From the NCBI GenBank assembly GCA_038277395.1, contig CM076190.1:252561989-252625988 (forward strand): a stretch of DNA of 64,000 nt, written 5' to 3'. Source of the stretch: Dryocosmus kuriphilus (taxonomy: Eukaryota > Arthropoda > Insecta > Hymenoptera > Cynipidae). The notes under the pieces were generated by a model that worked only from the letters and a program-made list of their open reading frames with translations, made no database searches and was not told the DNA's origin. Of this stretch, positions 34,516-44,811 are shown piece after piece (within the stretch, counting starts at the first letter, position 1; each line of letters begins with the position of its first letter). The position numbers and the translations under genes were made by a program.

Positions 34516-35020
34516 TTAGTTGTCGCGTTTTGCGCGCATAGGAGATACAAGCCAGGTAGGTTTCGCCAGTTCGGAATATAGTAAAGGTCCTTCAGAATAA
34601 AATCTCTTAAGAGTACGATTATATGGCCCTAAGAAAAGAACACGCGGGGTTCCACTCGGTAAACCTTCTTCAGACTTAGGCTTGAGTGTTGTTTCAAAAC
34701 CGTTCGTACCTGGTCTTGTTATAAAACAAGGATATTCTTTATTAGGTACAATTCGGTTATTGACAGATCCAAACCTAAAAATATTATTATTAGGAGGTAG
34801 AGGATATGCAAAATAGAAGCTGTTATCGGTCATTACAGTAATGAATCCGTGTGGATCATCAACTGGTTCTTTGCAAACTTCGTCGAGATCTCCATGAAGA
34901 ATAAGTTTATTTGAGATTTTTATATGAACTTGGCTTCCGCGAGGAATAGGATAAGCAGATTCCTCTCGTCTTGTATCAATATTCCTGGGCATACTTGTTT
35001 CACCCACTCCGTCCATTGCA
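34516..35020 (-). CDS. Unidentified 166-residue coding exon
   Basis: The longest intact frame of the window that is not a transposon, starting at ATG 35016 and ending with a stop at 34516. Just upstream the minus strand reads TTTTTTCTTAATAG then GTGCAATGG. This is a good splice acceptor, so the frame may be a last exon that begins a few bases before the ATG. The product is polar, with many Pro/Gly turns (IPRGSQVHIKISNKLILHGD, DDPHGFITVMTDNSFYFAYP, YPCFITRPGTNGFETTLKPK). It has no transmembrane segment and ends in basic MRAKRDN. It looks like a globular, beta-rich domain, but this is inference. No family recognised. Codon usage and lack of stops argue for real or recent coding function. Confidence 0.5.
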
Positions 35021-35600
35021 CCTATTAAGAAAAATATAGATTTACTAAGTTTTGTACAAAAAAAAAATAACTGTTAGTAATAGGAATATAAAAATCTCTA
35101 TACAGGGCTGCTTCCGACCATACATATTAAAGATGCTTTCAGAAATACTTGTGAGAATCTCACATTGCTTATTTCTACTGTCAAGATATATATGAAGAAA
35201 CATTTATTATTAGGTCCTACGGTTACATTCAAAATGAAAACAATTATGTTTCTATAGATCGCTTTAATCATTCTGCAACGTTTCAATAATAATGCGTGTC
35301 TTTTTCAAGTGCTTAGATTACAAAAGAGCCTTAATTTACATAAATTCCATAAAATCAATATACCAGAAAATTTGAAACAAATTAAGGTAAAAAGTCAAAA
35401 CGTCCAGGAATAAATAACTCATAAATAGGTGATGTAAATGGTTCAAGCCCCATAAAAATTGAAGGAACTTCAATTAGCATTTTCACTACGTACGACGAGA
35501 GAACAATGAATGACAAAAAACTCTACATGAGAGCGATATACATTGAACAATGATATTAAGGCGAGTAGGCAAGCAACGACAAATGAGAGAGCGCCAAATT
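35021..35600. other. AT-rich flank of unidentified exon
   Basis: Would be intron or upstream sequence of the 34516-35016 gene. A 62-codon minus-strand frame at 35098-35286 starts with Met and a hydrophobic run (MIKAIYRNIIVFILN inside it), but no splice junction puts it in frame with the exon, so I do not call it a gene. Confidence 0.4.
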
Positions 35601-35769
35601 ACAGTCTGTTCCACAAGACAAGGTACGCGTTTTCCCGAAAAGTTTCAAAGGATTTTCTCCTTTATTTTTTGGCCTCACTGTGCGTTTGAAGGGCTAATGC
35701 GAAACCGCTGATTCGCTTCATTCTCGTTCGAAGTGTCAGATATTGCACAAGATTGCGCGATGAGTGCTG

Positions 35770-37097
35770 TACGAGGGCCTACCCAAAAGAAACCGAACTG
35801 ATGTTGTGGAGAGCGGAGTTGTTGTAGTACCGGGTTTTTGCCGGTAGGTGCGTGTAGAGGCACTTTTCACCAGTTAGTATGCCAACTGCTATCACTGTGT
35901 AAGGTTGCATTTGGTGTGTGTAATTTTTTTTGTGACTGTTGCTTTGCGCGCTCGCCGTTTTTTGTGATGGTTGATTTTCGTGATCAGCGTGCCAACGTGA
36001 GATTTTGCTTCCTGCTCGGGAAGACGGGCACAGAAACTCTTCAAATGTTAAAAACGGCCTACAAGGATGATGCTATGGGAAAAACTCAAGTGTTCGAGTG
36101 GTTTTCTCGTTTTAAAAGTGGGAAAATGTCAATTGACGATCAACCTCGCTCTGGACGTCCTTCGACGGCCCGAACCGACGAAAATGTTGAAAAAATTTGT
36201 GAAATCATCCTGGAAGATCGACGAAGGACCATCGAAGAAGTTGTGGAGAAAAACTGGCGTGAGTTGGAGTTCAGTACAGAGAATTCTAAGTGAAGATTTG
36301 GGGATGAGAAGGGTGGCTGCAAAATTTGTTCCTCGACTGCTGACTGCAGAGCAAAAACAAGGCCGCGTGCAAGCATGCTCTGCTTTGAAGGAGGAATTCC
36401 AAAATGATCCAAACTTTTTTTCCAAGGTCATAACAGGTGACGAATCGTGGTGTTATGGATACGATCCTGAAACTAAGCAACAGTCAAGTCAATGGAAGAC
36501 TCAAAATTCGCCTCGCCCTAAAAAATCTCGTCAGGTGAGGTCAAACATTAAGACGATGCTCATTTGTTTTTTCGATGTGAGAGGAGTCGTCCATTCAGAA
36601 TTTGTTCCAACGGGTCAGACAGTTAAACAGGCATTTTACCTGGAAGTCTTGAAAAGATTGCACAACAGTTTACGACGGAAAAGGCCTGATTTGTGGCAGT
36701 CTGGGGACTGGTTTTTTTACCACGACAACGCCCCTGCTCACACAGCTCTTTCTGTGCGCCGATTTTTGACGAAAAATATCATGGCCACTGTTCCTCACCG
36801 ACCCTATTCACCCGATTTAGCCCCCTGTGACTTTTTTTTATTCCCCCGAATGAAAAGGGACATGAAAGGAAAGCGTTTTGCGGACGTAGCTGAGGTGAAG
36901 GAAAAAACAACGGAGGCGCTGTCAAGCATCACAAAAGAGAAATTTAAAAAATGTTTCGAACGGTGGAATAAAAGATTAGATAAGTGTATTGTCTCCAATG
37001 GAGAGTACTTTGAAGGAGATTAAATGTTTTTTGTAGAAAAATCAAAATAATAACTTTGTACAAAAGTAGTTCGGTTTCTTTTGGGTAGGCCCTCGTA
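35770..37097 (+). mobile_element. mariner element A, nested in Tc1
   Basis: Spans 35772-37095 (1324 bp) with TA on each side. The 28-bp inverted repeats are perfect: CGAGGGCCTACCCAAAAGAA then ACCGAACT at the left, and the same in reverse complement at the right. Standard size for mariner. High integrity indicates a recent insertion. Confidence 0.95.
35967..37023 (+). pseudogene. mariner transposase (DD34D) with a single one-base frameshift
   Basis: Begins ATG GTT GAT (MVDFRDQRANVRFCFLLGKT) and ends NGEYFEGD. Contains the tandem HTH region (AMGKTQVFEWFSRFKSGK, SWSSVQRILSEDLGMRR), then the catalytic blocks ITGDESWCYGYDPETKQQ, YHDNAPAHTALSVRRF and YSPDLAPCDFFLFP. Exactly 34 residues separate the second and third Asp. 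The length is 1057 nt, one more than a multiple of three. The surplus base is in the A-run at 36249-36253, between the VVEK and GVSWSS blocks. All else is open, so this copy died very recently, or the extra A is a sequencing error. Confidence 0.93.
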
Positions 37098-37118
37098 TAC
37101 GCTAAACGTTTTCAGGCT

Positions 37119-38084
37119 GTGTTTTTGTGCACCAATAAACACGGACCACGTCTTTCGTACTCAGCCGTTGCTAAAGTGCTTAAAAAGTCCAAGCACTTCG
37201 CGCAAACGTGGGCGCAGCGGTATAGGGACACAAACACAGTCGACGATTTGCTGGAAGGAGGAGAAATGCGAGCAACGTCGAGTAAGGAGGATAAGGCGAT
37301 CATCGCAATGTTCAAGCGCAACCCAGCTCTGTGGCTGCGCGAAGCCAAAGCTATGCTAGTAGCGAAGGGACTAGAGGTCAGTATAAACACCATAACATGC
37401 AGATTAGCTGAGGCAAAAGTGCAGTACCGTAGCACGAGGCAGGAACCCCTGCTCTCAGACGTTCGTATGCAAAAACGCTTGGCATGGGCTACGGAAAATA
37501 ATGATTGGGGTTGGTCAGATGTCATTTTTTCCGACGAAGCGTCCTTTTGGACATGGATTCCCCTAAAACGTGCCTGGTCAGGCTGTGGTGAGCGGTTCCT
37601 CCAGCGAACTGTTAAACACCCCATAAAGTTACATGTTTGGGGATGCTTCTCACAGCGCTGTTTTGGCTGTTTAGAGCTTTCTACTGAGAACCTGAACGCT
37701 CGAAGAATGGTTAAAATGTACAAACATGGTCTTCTGAGGTCTGCAGGAAAGATGTTTGGAGCCAACAATGAGTTTTGGATCCTTCAAGAGGACAACGACC
37801 CTAAACGTTGCAGTCGCCTCTGCACGAGCTGGAAAGCGAAAAATGGCGTCGTGATCTTTGACTGGCCTTCAAAATCTCCTGTTGCAAACCCAATTGAAAA
37901 TATGTGGAGTGTCGTTAAGAGAAAACTTGCAGGAAAGCATGTATTCACCCTCAAGCAGCTCTCTCGACGAATTGGAGAGGTATGGCACACTCTATCCTCA
38001 GAATATGCCGAAAAACTATTCGAGAGCATGTCCAGAAGGTGCCAGGCCGTCATCCAGAATAATGGCGTTTGGACGGTTTGTTAA
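37119..38084 (+). pseudogene. Tc1 transposase (DD34E), start region disrupted
   Basis: A 321-codon open frame covering nearly the whole transposase, which moves the element by cut and paste at TA sites. Order: paired-like helix-turn-helix (SYSAVAKVLKKSKHFAQTWA), then catalytic D in VIFSDEASFW, second D in ILQEDNDPKR and E in NPIENMW, with 34 residues between the last two. This is the standard DD34E triad. All three acidic residues are present. The likely original ATG (35761) lies left of the nested mariner, and two bases appear to be missing there relative to the related copy at 31316. The frame therefore now begins without an ATG, so the gene is broken even if the mariner is ignored. Confidence 0.85.
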
Positions 38085-38195
38085 GTAGATTCCGCCCTAA
38101 TTTCTAAAGTGTTCTTTCATGGGGAAAAAGAAGAATTAAGTTTGCTTTGAAACTTTTCGAGGAAACGCGTACCTTGTCTTGTGGAACAGACTGTA

Positions 38196-38535
38196 CCGGG
38201 AAGTTAAACATTTTTTAACTTAAAGTTCTAATTCCTTTTATACAAATTTGTATATCACATATCGTATATTCAAGATCTATCTCATTAAATAATTTGATAA
38301 ATTTCATTTACATTTAAAATCTCAGTTTTCAGGTTTATAGAAACATCACGATATCACTAATGCAATTCGACTCAATGATTTTTCTGTGATATGTCACTTG
38401 CACTTGCAAGAATTTTTAAAATTTTGAATTCAAAATCAAAATAATGATCAAATTGCCAAGAGGGTTTTGATAAACTAGTATTTTTATTTCAATTCTTCAC
38501 AATCTCCTTTACGTATACTAACCCTAGTTTTTGAT
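38196..38535. other. AT-rich spacer
   Basis: No feature recognised between the Tc1 end and the Penelope-like fragment. Confidence 0.5.
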
Positions 38536-39150
38536 CTTCGAACAATTTCTCCAATATAAACTTCTTAACAATATTTACATTTTGTAAGACAACCAATACC
38601 AGATAAATTTTCGATACTATCCACATCTTTCTTTTTCTGTAAATATCTATCCATTGTGTCGTTGATTTTAAAATTTACGTTATTATTGAAATGTTTGAAA
38701 TGGTTGTAACTATTTAACCATTTATTTATTTTAAAATTACTAGAGGTGTTATAAATTTCAAGGATCCTTTCCTTGATAATATTATTCACCAATAAAATAG
38801 GGTAGTTATTGTTTAATAAGATGACACTTAATTCCTTTAAATTTTCTTTTCTAAACTTAATATCACCCAATTTAACACATCTATCAACCAATCCTTTAAT
38901 TAAGCCTATTTTATTACAAAAAGTATGATGCGAATAGTAATTCAAATGTCTACCTGACCAAGAGGACATTTTAGAACAATTTGTTAATAAAACACCCTTT
39001 TAAGTTTCTGTAATTTTTAAATCAAGATAATTAATGGAACTTTTTCTTCAAGCTCATGGGTAAGTTTTATAGAATTTTCAATGGAATTAAAAATAATATC
39101 TAAATCTTGAAGTTTATCAGTAGGAACATTTTATGTACCTATTACACAAA
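38490..39150 (-). mobile_element. Penelope-like element fragment 1 (RT end plus GIY-YIG start)
   Basis: Minus-strand reading from about 39130: IIFNSIENSIKLTHELEE (decayed), then from 38969 a 134-codon frame, SSWSGRHLNYYSHHTFCNKI, GLIKGLVDRCVKLGDIKFRK, ENLKELSVILLNNNYPI. This is the conserved stretch after the reverse transcriptase of Penelope-like elements (S-G-R-x-L-N..SxHP..xKIG.I..LVDRA..L). The frame closes at CLTKCKYC, but right after the stop the sequence reads EVYIGEIVRRSKTRVS. That is the YIG core of the GIY-YIG endonuclease found at the C-terminus of this class. The N-terminal RT core is missing. Confidence 0.7.
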
Positions 39151-39179
39151 ATATTCGAGAATTATTCTTCTATTTACTC

Positions 39180-40050
39180 CTTTCTTTTAAGGGAAAAGAG
39201 AATGCCCCCGTTTCCGTCAGGAATTCGCCGGAGTCAGAAATTTTTCCGGAGAACTTCCTATTAGAATGAAGTGTACGTCATCTTCTGAGATGTCGGTCAG
39301 GGTGAAGATCTGAGGATTCTACCACATACTGGGAGTCGGTGTTTTTGAAACCGGGGACGAGGTCGAAGCTGGAGAGCCCTCAGGGGTTGACGCGACATTG
39401 GCAAGCAAACTTTGGGCAGTAGGCAGTCCTTCAGCGGGAACGACGAGTAGCGCGGGAATGATGGTGTCTGAAATGCACGGCGGAGCAACGCTCAAAATAG
39501 GAAGGAAAAACACTGGACTTTCCGGATCGTATTAGGCTGAATCCGCACCCTTAGTCAGTGTAGGACTTCTGGGGTCGTATCCGGAGGAAAAAGTAATCTG
39601 GACGGCTAGGAGAAGTTGCTTCGCTCGTTTACGTTCCGCCTGGTTCGGGCGTCGTCGTGACCTCGAAATTCGCGGAGGAAATTTGAGCTCGTCGAACGAT
39701 AGGGCAGCGCAGGCTGCCTTAGGCAACTTCTGTTGTGCTCTATGGCGCTGTCCTTGACATGGACATTTACGCCACTGGGCGTTGAGAGCTTGCGCGGGAA
39801 TCAAGGATGCCTTAGGGTCCATATAAGTGAAGGGGCCAGAGCTAGATGTCGAACGCGGGACACGGGTGAACGCGGAACTCGAGTGAACGCGGAACACGGA
39901 CAAAAGCGGCCCGCATGTGGACGCGGAACACCGACGAACGTGGTTAACGACGACTCCTACGAGAATCCAGTCTAGAGCGACGAGGAATCCAAAAGAGAAC
40001 TTTCGATGCCCTCCGGCGGCTCGGGTCTGTCATCCTATTTCCAATTAGGT
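39180..40050 (-). other. GC-rich block with unidentified open frames
   Basis: About 870 bp of markedly higher G+C than its neighbours. The minus strand has a 123-codon frame (39532-39903) rich in Arg, Lys and Pro (ISRSRRRPNQAERKRAKQLL, ALNAQWRKCPCQGQRHRAQQ) and a 63-codon frame (39297-39488). At 39850-39945 a degenerate ~17-bp repeat (GAACGCGGAACACGG type) occurs about five times. No motif lets me name it. It could be a gag-like piece of an LTR element. Confidence 0.35.
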
Positions 40051-40889
40051 TGGAAACAGGAACTCGGTATTCCCAAGTACGCATGGTCACGACCGTTAAG
40101 GAGTTTTACCAAATCACGATATTATCCGAAAGTGAAAAGGCACAGCCGAAAAAAAGACATATAGCACACAAAAAAATAATAATAAGGCTCATAGGCTCGT
40201 TTAAGAAAGGATATAAGTTGAAGCCATCCTTCTTGTACGGCCGTCCTTCTCAGTGTCGAAATCTGCGAAGGTTGAAAGTCGCTGAAATTGGATCTCGTGG
40301 ACCAAACGAACGCATTGAAATCTAAACGGGAAGAATTGTTGAAAGACTGCCGATCAAAGAATAGAAAATAAAGAAGTTCAAAGCAGTCAACCGAAACTCA
40401 ACTATGGCAATTCGAGGGAATTGGAAATATACAGACTTAACTAAATGCTGAGGAAAGTTTATTAGGTAAAAGACAATGGAAAAATTTGAAGAGAAAACTG
40501 AACTCTCGAATTCGCATCCGTGGATCGACTACTTGCATGAAGGCCGATCTATCGTCGGCTGAATCGCAGGATTCAAAGCTTGGCAAACTCCCGCGTATGC
40601 ACTTCCACATTTAGCGTCTATTCCCTCCATACATATGCCGACGGCACGTGTAGGAATATGAGAAATGACCGTCACTGATTCGAGAAAGATAATACTCATT
40701 ACTCGCCTTCTTAGATCTAGACAAAAATAGAATTTGACGGATATGCACTACTAACATACAGACACGAAGCATTTTTCCGGAGTTAATAAATCGAATAAAT
40801 TACGTTAGCGAAAGCAATAGTCGTCGAGAATGACAAAGCAAAAATCAAGATCAACAACATCCGCACTTTTTTCTGTCGACAGCCGCCCA
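40051..40889. other. Unassigned AT-rich sequence
   Basis: No recognised gene. A 91-codon plus-strand frame (40050-40325) lacks any familiar motif and I do not support it as coding. Confidence 0.45.
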
Positions 40890-40931
40890 ATATAATAATA
40901 ACAATAATAATAATGACTATTATCATTAGTA

Positions 40932-41915
40932 TTATGGTGTAGCTTTGCGAACTCGGAAGTTCATTGCCTCAGATTCCCAGAACCACCACGCATCTCTATC
41001 CTGTGCATCTTCCATCCAGTTTAAATAATCATGTCCTAGGTCTTTTAGATCGTCCCAAACATTTTTCTCCCATCTGTTTTTTAGTCTGCCTAGAGGTCTC
41101 TTACTAATCGGTTTCCCTCTAAAAACATGCAACACTGTTCTTTCGTTGCCCATTCTTACAACATATCCCGCCCAGCTTAATTTGCGCGCTTTTATTACCC
41201 TATAATATATTTACTGACCCGTAGAGATCATGCAGCTCATCATTATTCGGTTTTCTTCATTCACCAGTCTCTTTGTTCCTTTTGGGACCATTGATTATTC
41301 TAAGCACTTTTTTTTCAAATACTCTAAACCTGTTCTCCTCTCCTTTCATCAGCGCCCACGTTTCGCACCCTTATATGACGACCGGCATTATTGCCGCTTT
41401 GTAAATTCTTACTTTGATGTTTCTAGATAACGACCGCGAATTTAGTAATGTATTTAGTGCATAGTAGCACATATTGCCAGCATGCAGATATCTGTTGGTT
41501 TCCGTTTTAATGTTATTGTCGCTAGCTATAATAGTCCCGATGTATTTAAACACATTAAATCTTTCAAATTTCACATTTCCGTCCATTGAATCCCCCTATT
41601 CATTCATTTGTTCTGTTCTTTCGACGTTCAAATATCTTGTCTTCGATTAGCTAACTTCTGAACATGTTTTCTTGGCTTTCGTGATCAAGATTTCTGGATT
41701 TCTAGCTACGGTTTTTTTATCATTCCCGATTAAGTCGAGATCATCCTTATACACCAGAATTTGTATTACCCCATTGAGGGTAGCAGCTGGCGGATTTGTT
41801 TGTACTTGTCTGACGTTTTAAAACTAAGTTGAAAGGGATGCACGAAAGCGAATCGCCATATTTCAGGCCATCGCGGATCAAAAACTCTTCAGATAAACTT
41901 CCTTTTACGCGTATT
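40932..41915 (-). pseudogene. LINE copy B RT C-terminal half
   Basis: Around 41700-41760 the minus strand reads LVYKDDLDLIGNDKKTVA where copy A has YADDLNLLGGD. The alanine of the YADD catalytic box is therefore lysine. It is followed by FNVFKYIGTIIASDNNIKTE, LNTLLNSRSLSRNIKVRIYK and the C-terminal MGNERTVLHVFRGKPISKRP, with a Trp-rich end at 40932. Several stops and frameshifts. Confidence 0.75.
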
Positions 41916-43055
41916 CAACCCCTAGAGCCGTTTAAGAAAACTTTGATATGTCTAGCCAGTTTCCTTGGTACATCCATGTTGTCGAGAATCCAGTACATTC
42001 GAGCGCGCATAACAGAGTCATAAGCTTTTTTGAAGTCTATAAAAAGCTGATGCGTTGATTCATTATATTCCCATTTCTTTTCTAGCAGTTGCCTATTTGT
42101 AAACATTTGATCGCTTGTAGATAATTTTCGGCGGAATCCACACTGGCAATCCCCAAGTACTTTCTCCGCAAAAGAGGTTAGTCTACATAAGGTTACATTG
42201 GATAGGATCTTATAGCACGAAGGCACAAGTGAATTTCCCGTTAGTTGTTGCAGTTCGTTTTATCGTCCATTTTAAAAATGGGTATAATAATAGAGGCAAT
42301 CCAATCATCCGGTATGTGTTCTGTTCCCAGATTGCGCGTATTAATTTACAAGTTTGCCTTGTGAGGCAAGGGCACCCATTTTTTATTAGTTCTGACGGTA
42401 GGTCGTCAATGCCCGAGGCTTTGTCATTTTTCAACTTCTTTGTGGCCATTTCTATTTGTTTATCGGTAGGCTCATCCATTAGTAGATCAGAAGTGTAGAT
42501 TTCACTTAGATTGACTTCAGCGGGGGCTTTGCGTACGTTCAATAGCTTATCGAAAGAGTTTCTCCATAAATTTAGTCTCTCTGTTGCATCAGCTACTAGA
42601 TTGCGATTTTCTTCCCTCGTTACTTTCGTTCTACTTTTAAAGCCTTTCCTGAGAAAATTGATTCCCCTGTACATCTCACTCATTTTAACATGCTTATTAT
42701 GCGTGTCTGTTACTAGTATTTGTTTCTTTTCCCACTCCCTTTTCTGGAATCTGTAAAACCTATTTATACTTTTACTAATCTCGAGATACATCTTATGTGT
42801 TTGATCGCACTTATTCTGGAAACCAATTTCTTTGGCCTTTGTTCGCTTTTTAAGCCATTGCTTGCACTCTTTGTCGAACCATGTTTTGCTTTTGGTTACT
42901 TTCTTTAAACCTATAGTACTTTTCGCGGCTGTCTTTATCGCTCCTTTCATATTGCCCCGCAGGGTTTCCGGTTCCTCCTCACAATTATCGCTATCGCCTC
43001 CCTGTCTTTGAAGAGAATCGTAATTACTAGAAATATTTACTTGATAATTCAACAA
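41915..43055 (-). pseudogene. LINE copy B linker and RT N-terminal half
   Basis: A 281-codon frame (42210-43055) continues the protein after the mariner: LNYQVNISSNYDSLQRQGGD, KSTIGLKKVTKSKTWFDKEC, KASGIDDLPSELIKNG. Then a 103-codon frame (41915-42226) gives PSCYKILSNVTLCRLTSF, GDCQCGFRRKLSTSDQMFTN, HQLFIDFKKAYDSVMRARMY. RT motif A (FIDFKKAYD) is intact. One frameshift separates the two parts. Confidence 0.8.
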
Positions 43056-43056
43056 T

Positions 43057-44295
43057 TAAGTAATGCGCCACCATAATAGCAGATCCCTACTCTCTCGATT
43101 GAGACCTTGACGATCGTTGTACGATCATTTCTTCGCCAGCTGTTTAGTATTTGGTAACAACGCGCGAGTAGTGCATGTCACGAAAATGGAACAGAGAAAT
43201 TTAAAGCATCGGTGCGCGATACAATTTTGTGCGAAACTCGGCGAAACCGCGACAGAAACTTATGAAAGAGTGCTTAAAGTGTATGGTAGTGATGCCCTAA
43301 ATCGTAGTCAGGTGCTTTGGTGGCATGCCGATTTTAAAAAAGGCCGTGAGAGCGTCAAAGACGAGGCGCGGAGCGGAAGGCTAATTCAAGTGCGAACCGA
43401 CGCGAAAGCGCAGGGCGTCCGCGCCCTTGTTCATCAAGACAGGCGACTAACCATTCGAGTGTTGACTGACGAGTTGAATATTAACCGGGAAACAGTTAGA
43501 AAGATTTTAGCCGAAGATTTCGCCATGAAAAAGCTGTGCGCGAAGATGGTACCGAAGAACCGTTCAGATGAGCAAAAAGCCCACCGAATGAACATCGCTC
43601 AAGATTGTCTCGAGCAGGTTGAAAGTGATCCTACTCTTCTCAATCGAGTTATTACTGGTGATGAAAGTTGGTTCTTTCAATATGACCCCGAAACTAAACG
43701 ACAAAGCCAACAGTGGCTGTCCTCTGGAGCGCCAAGGCCAAAGAAGGCGAGAATGACCGAGTCGAAAGTGAAAACCATGTTCATTTGCTTCTTCGACAGC
43801 AAAGGGGTGGTTCACAAATAGTTTGTACCACCTGGACAAACCGTAAATCAACAATTCTACCGCAATGTGCTCGAAAAATTACGAAAAAGGGTGCTCAGAG
43901 TGCGTCCAGAGATCGCGAAGACTTGGGTTCTGCATCACGACAATGCTCCCTGTCACACTGCGTTCAGTGTCTCTCAGTTTTCGGCGTCTAAAGACATCGC
44001 AACGTTACCACAACCGCCCTATTGACCGGACATGTCACCCTGCGACTTTTTCTTATTCCCCGATTTAAAAAAATTCGTCAAAGGTCGACATTTTGACCCC
44101 GTTGAAGACATCCAAGAATCTGTGACGAGGGTACTCGGAGGGGTCCCACAAGTAATGTTCCAGAATTGTTAGGAAAACTGGAAAACTCGCTGGAATAAGT
44201 GTATAGATGTGGGAGGGGACTACATTGAAGGGGATCGCAGCGATGTACCTTAATTTTTAAATATACTCGATTTTTGAATTTTGTCGCATTACTTA
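43057..44295 (+). mobile_element. mariner element B inside LINE copy B
   Basis: Spans 43059-44293 (1235 bp) between TA dinucleotides (43057-43058, 44294-44295). Both ends begin AGTAATGCG read inward, after which the inverted repeats diverge. Different mariner lineage from element A by protein wording and ends. Confidence 0.88.
43186..44253 (+). pseudogene. mariner transposase (DD34D) with three stop codons
   Basis: Starts MEQRNLKHRCAIQFCAKLGE and keeps one frame over 356 codons to the final TAA, with no indel. Three nonsense codons interrupt it: TAG at 43819, TGA at 44023, TAG at 44170. Blocks: HTH pair (LNRSQVLWWHADFKKGRE, LNINRETVRKILAEDFAMKK), ITGDESWFFQYDPETKRQSQ, LHHDNAPCHTAFSVSQF and PDMSPCDFFLFP. 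Thirty-four positions lie between the last two Asp, so it is DD34D. Decay by point mutation only, older than element A. Confidence 0.92.
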
Positions 44296-44811
44296 ATTGT
44301 CAGACCTAGTATCTATATTGAAACGTACTGCAGGCTCTGGTGTACTAGTTTTCTTATTTAACGCTAACCTAGATCTTAGTTTCCCTGTCACGAGAAAGTG
44401 TTCTGAATTTAAATCCGCTCCCCTGTACGATCTTATATCGAAAATTTTTGTACGACGTCTTCTGTGAATTAAGGCGTGATCAACCTGATTGTGAGTGATA
44501 CCAGCTGGTGATGCCCAAGGAGCCTTATGTATACTTTTATGCTTGAAATATGTGCTTTTGAAAAAGAGGTTTTTTGAAGCTGCAAAGATTATTACTCTAG
44601 TCCCATTACCATTACAGACGTCATGCAAGCTTTCTGACCCTGTTGTATGTCTATACATCGGTTCCTTTCTAATTTTCCAGTTGAAGTCTCCCAATATTAT
44701 TTTTGCGTCAAACATCGAGAACTTCTCAACGAATTGTTCGAATGTTTCGTAAAAAGGATCTTTGCTATCCTCGTCTTTGTCCTCGGCAGGGCAGTGCACG
44801 TTAATCAGCAC
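44293..44811 (-). pseudogene. LINE copy B endonuclease
   Basis: A 172-codon frame: LINVHCPAEDKDEDSKDPFY, MFDAKIILGDFNWKIRKEPM, THNQVDHALIHRRR, RSYRGADLNSEHFLVTGKLR. The GDFN box and the N-x-V-D-H and S-(E/D)-H boxes of AP-type endonucleases are recognisable, with SEH in place of SDH. The frame ends where the mariner begins (RFNIDTRSDN, then stop) and resumes beyond it at 43055. Confidence 0.8.

Larger units (their letters stand above)
35600..38195 (+). mobile_element. Tc1-like element carrying a nested mariner
   Basis: The element spans 35602-38193, flanked by TA (35600-35601 and 38194-38195). Its ~52-bp inverted repeats start CAGTCTGTTCCACAAGACAA then GGTACGCG on both sides and extend through GAAAAGTTTCAAAG. 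Without the inserted mariner (35772-37095 plus one TA) it is 1266 bp, a normal Tc1 length. Far better preserved than its relative at 31162-32419. Confidence 0.92.

Noticed and set aside
35098..35286. Signal-peptide exon upstream of the 34516-35016 exon
   Set aside because: A hydrophobic start is visible, but no donor joins it in frame with the acceptor at 35020.
37112..37768. 218-codon minus-strand frame
   Set aside because: Antisense shadow of the DD34E transposase, which has the recognisable motifs on the plus strand.
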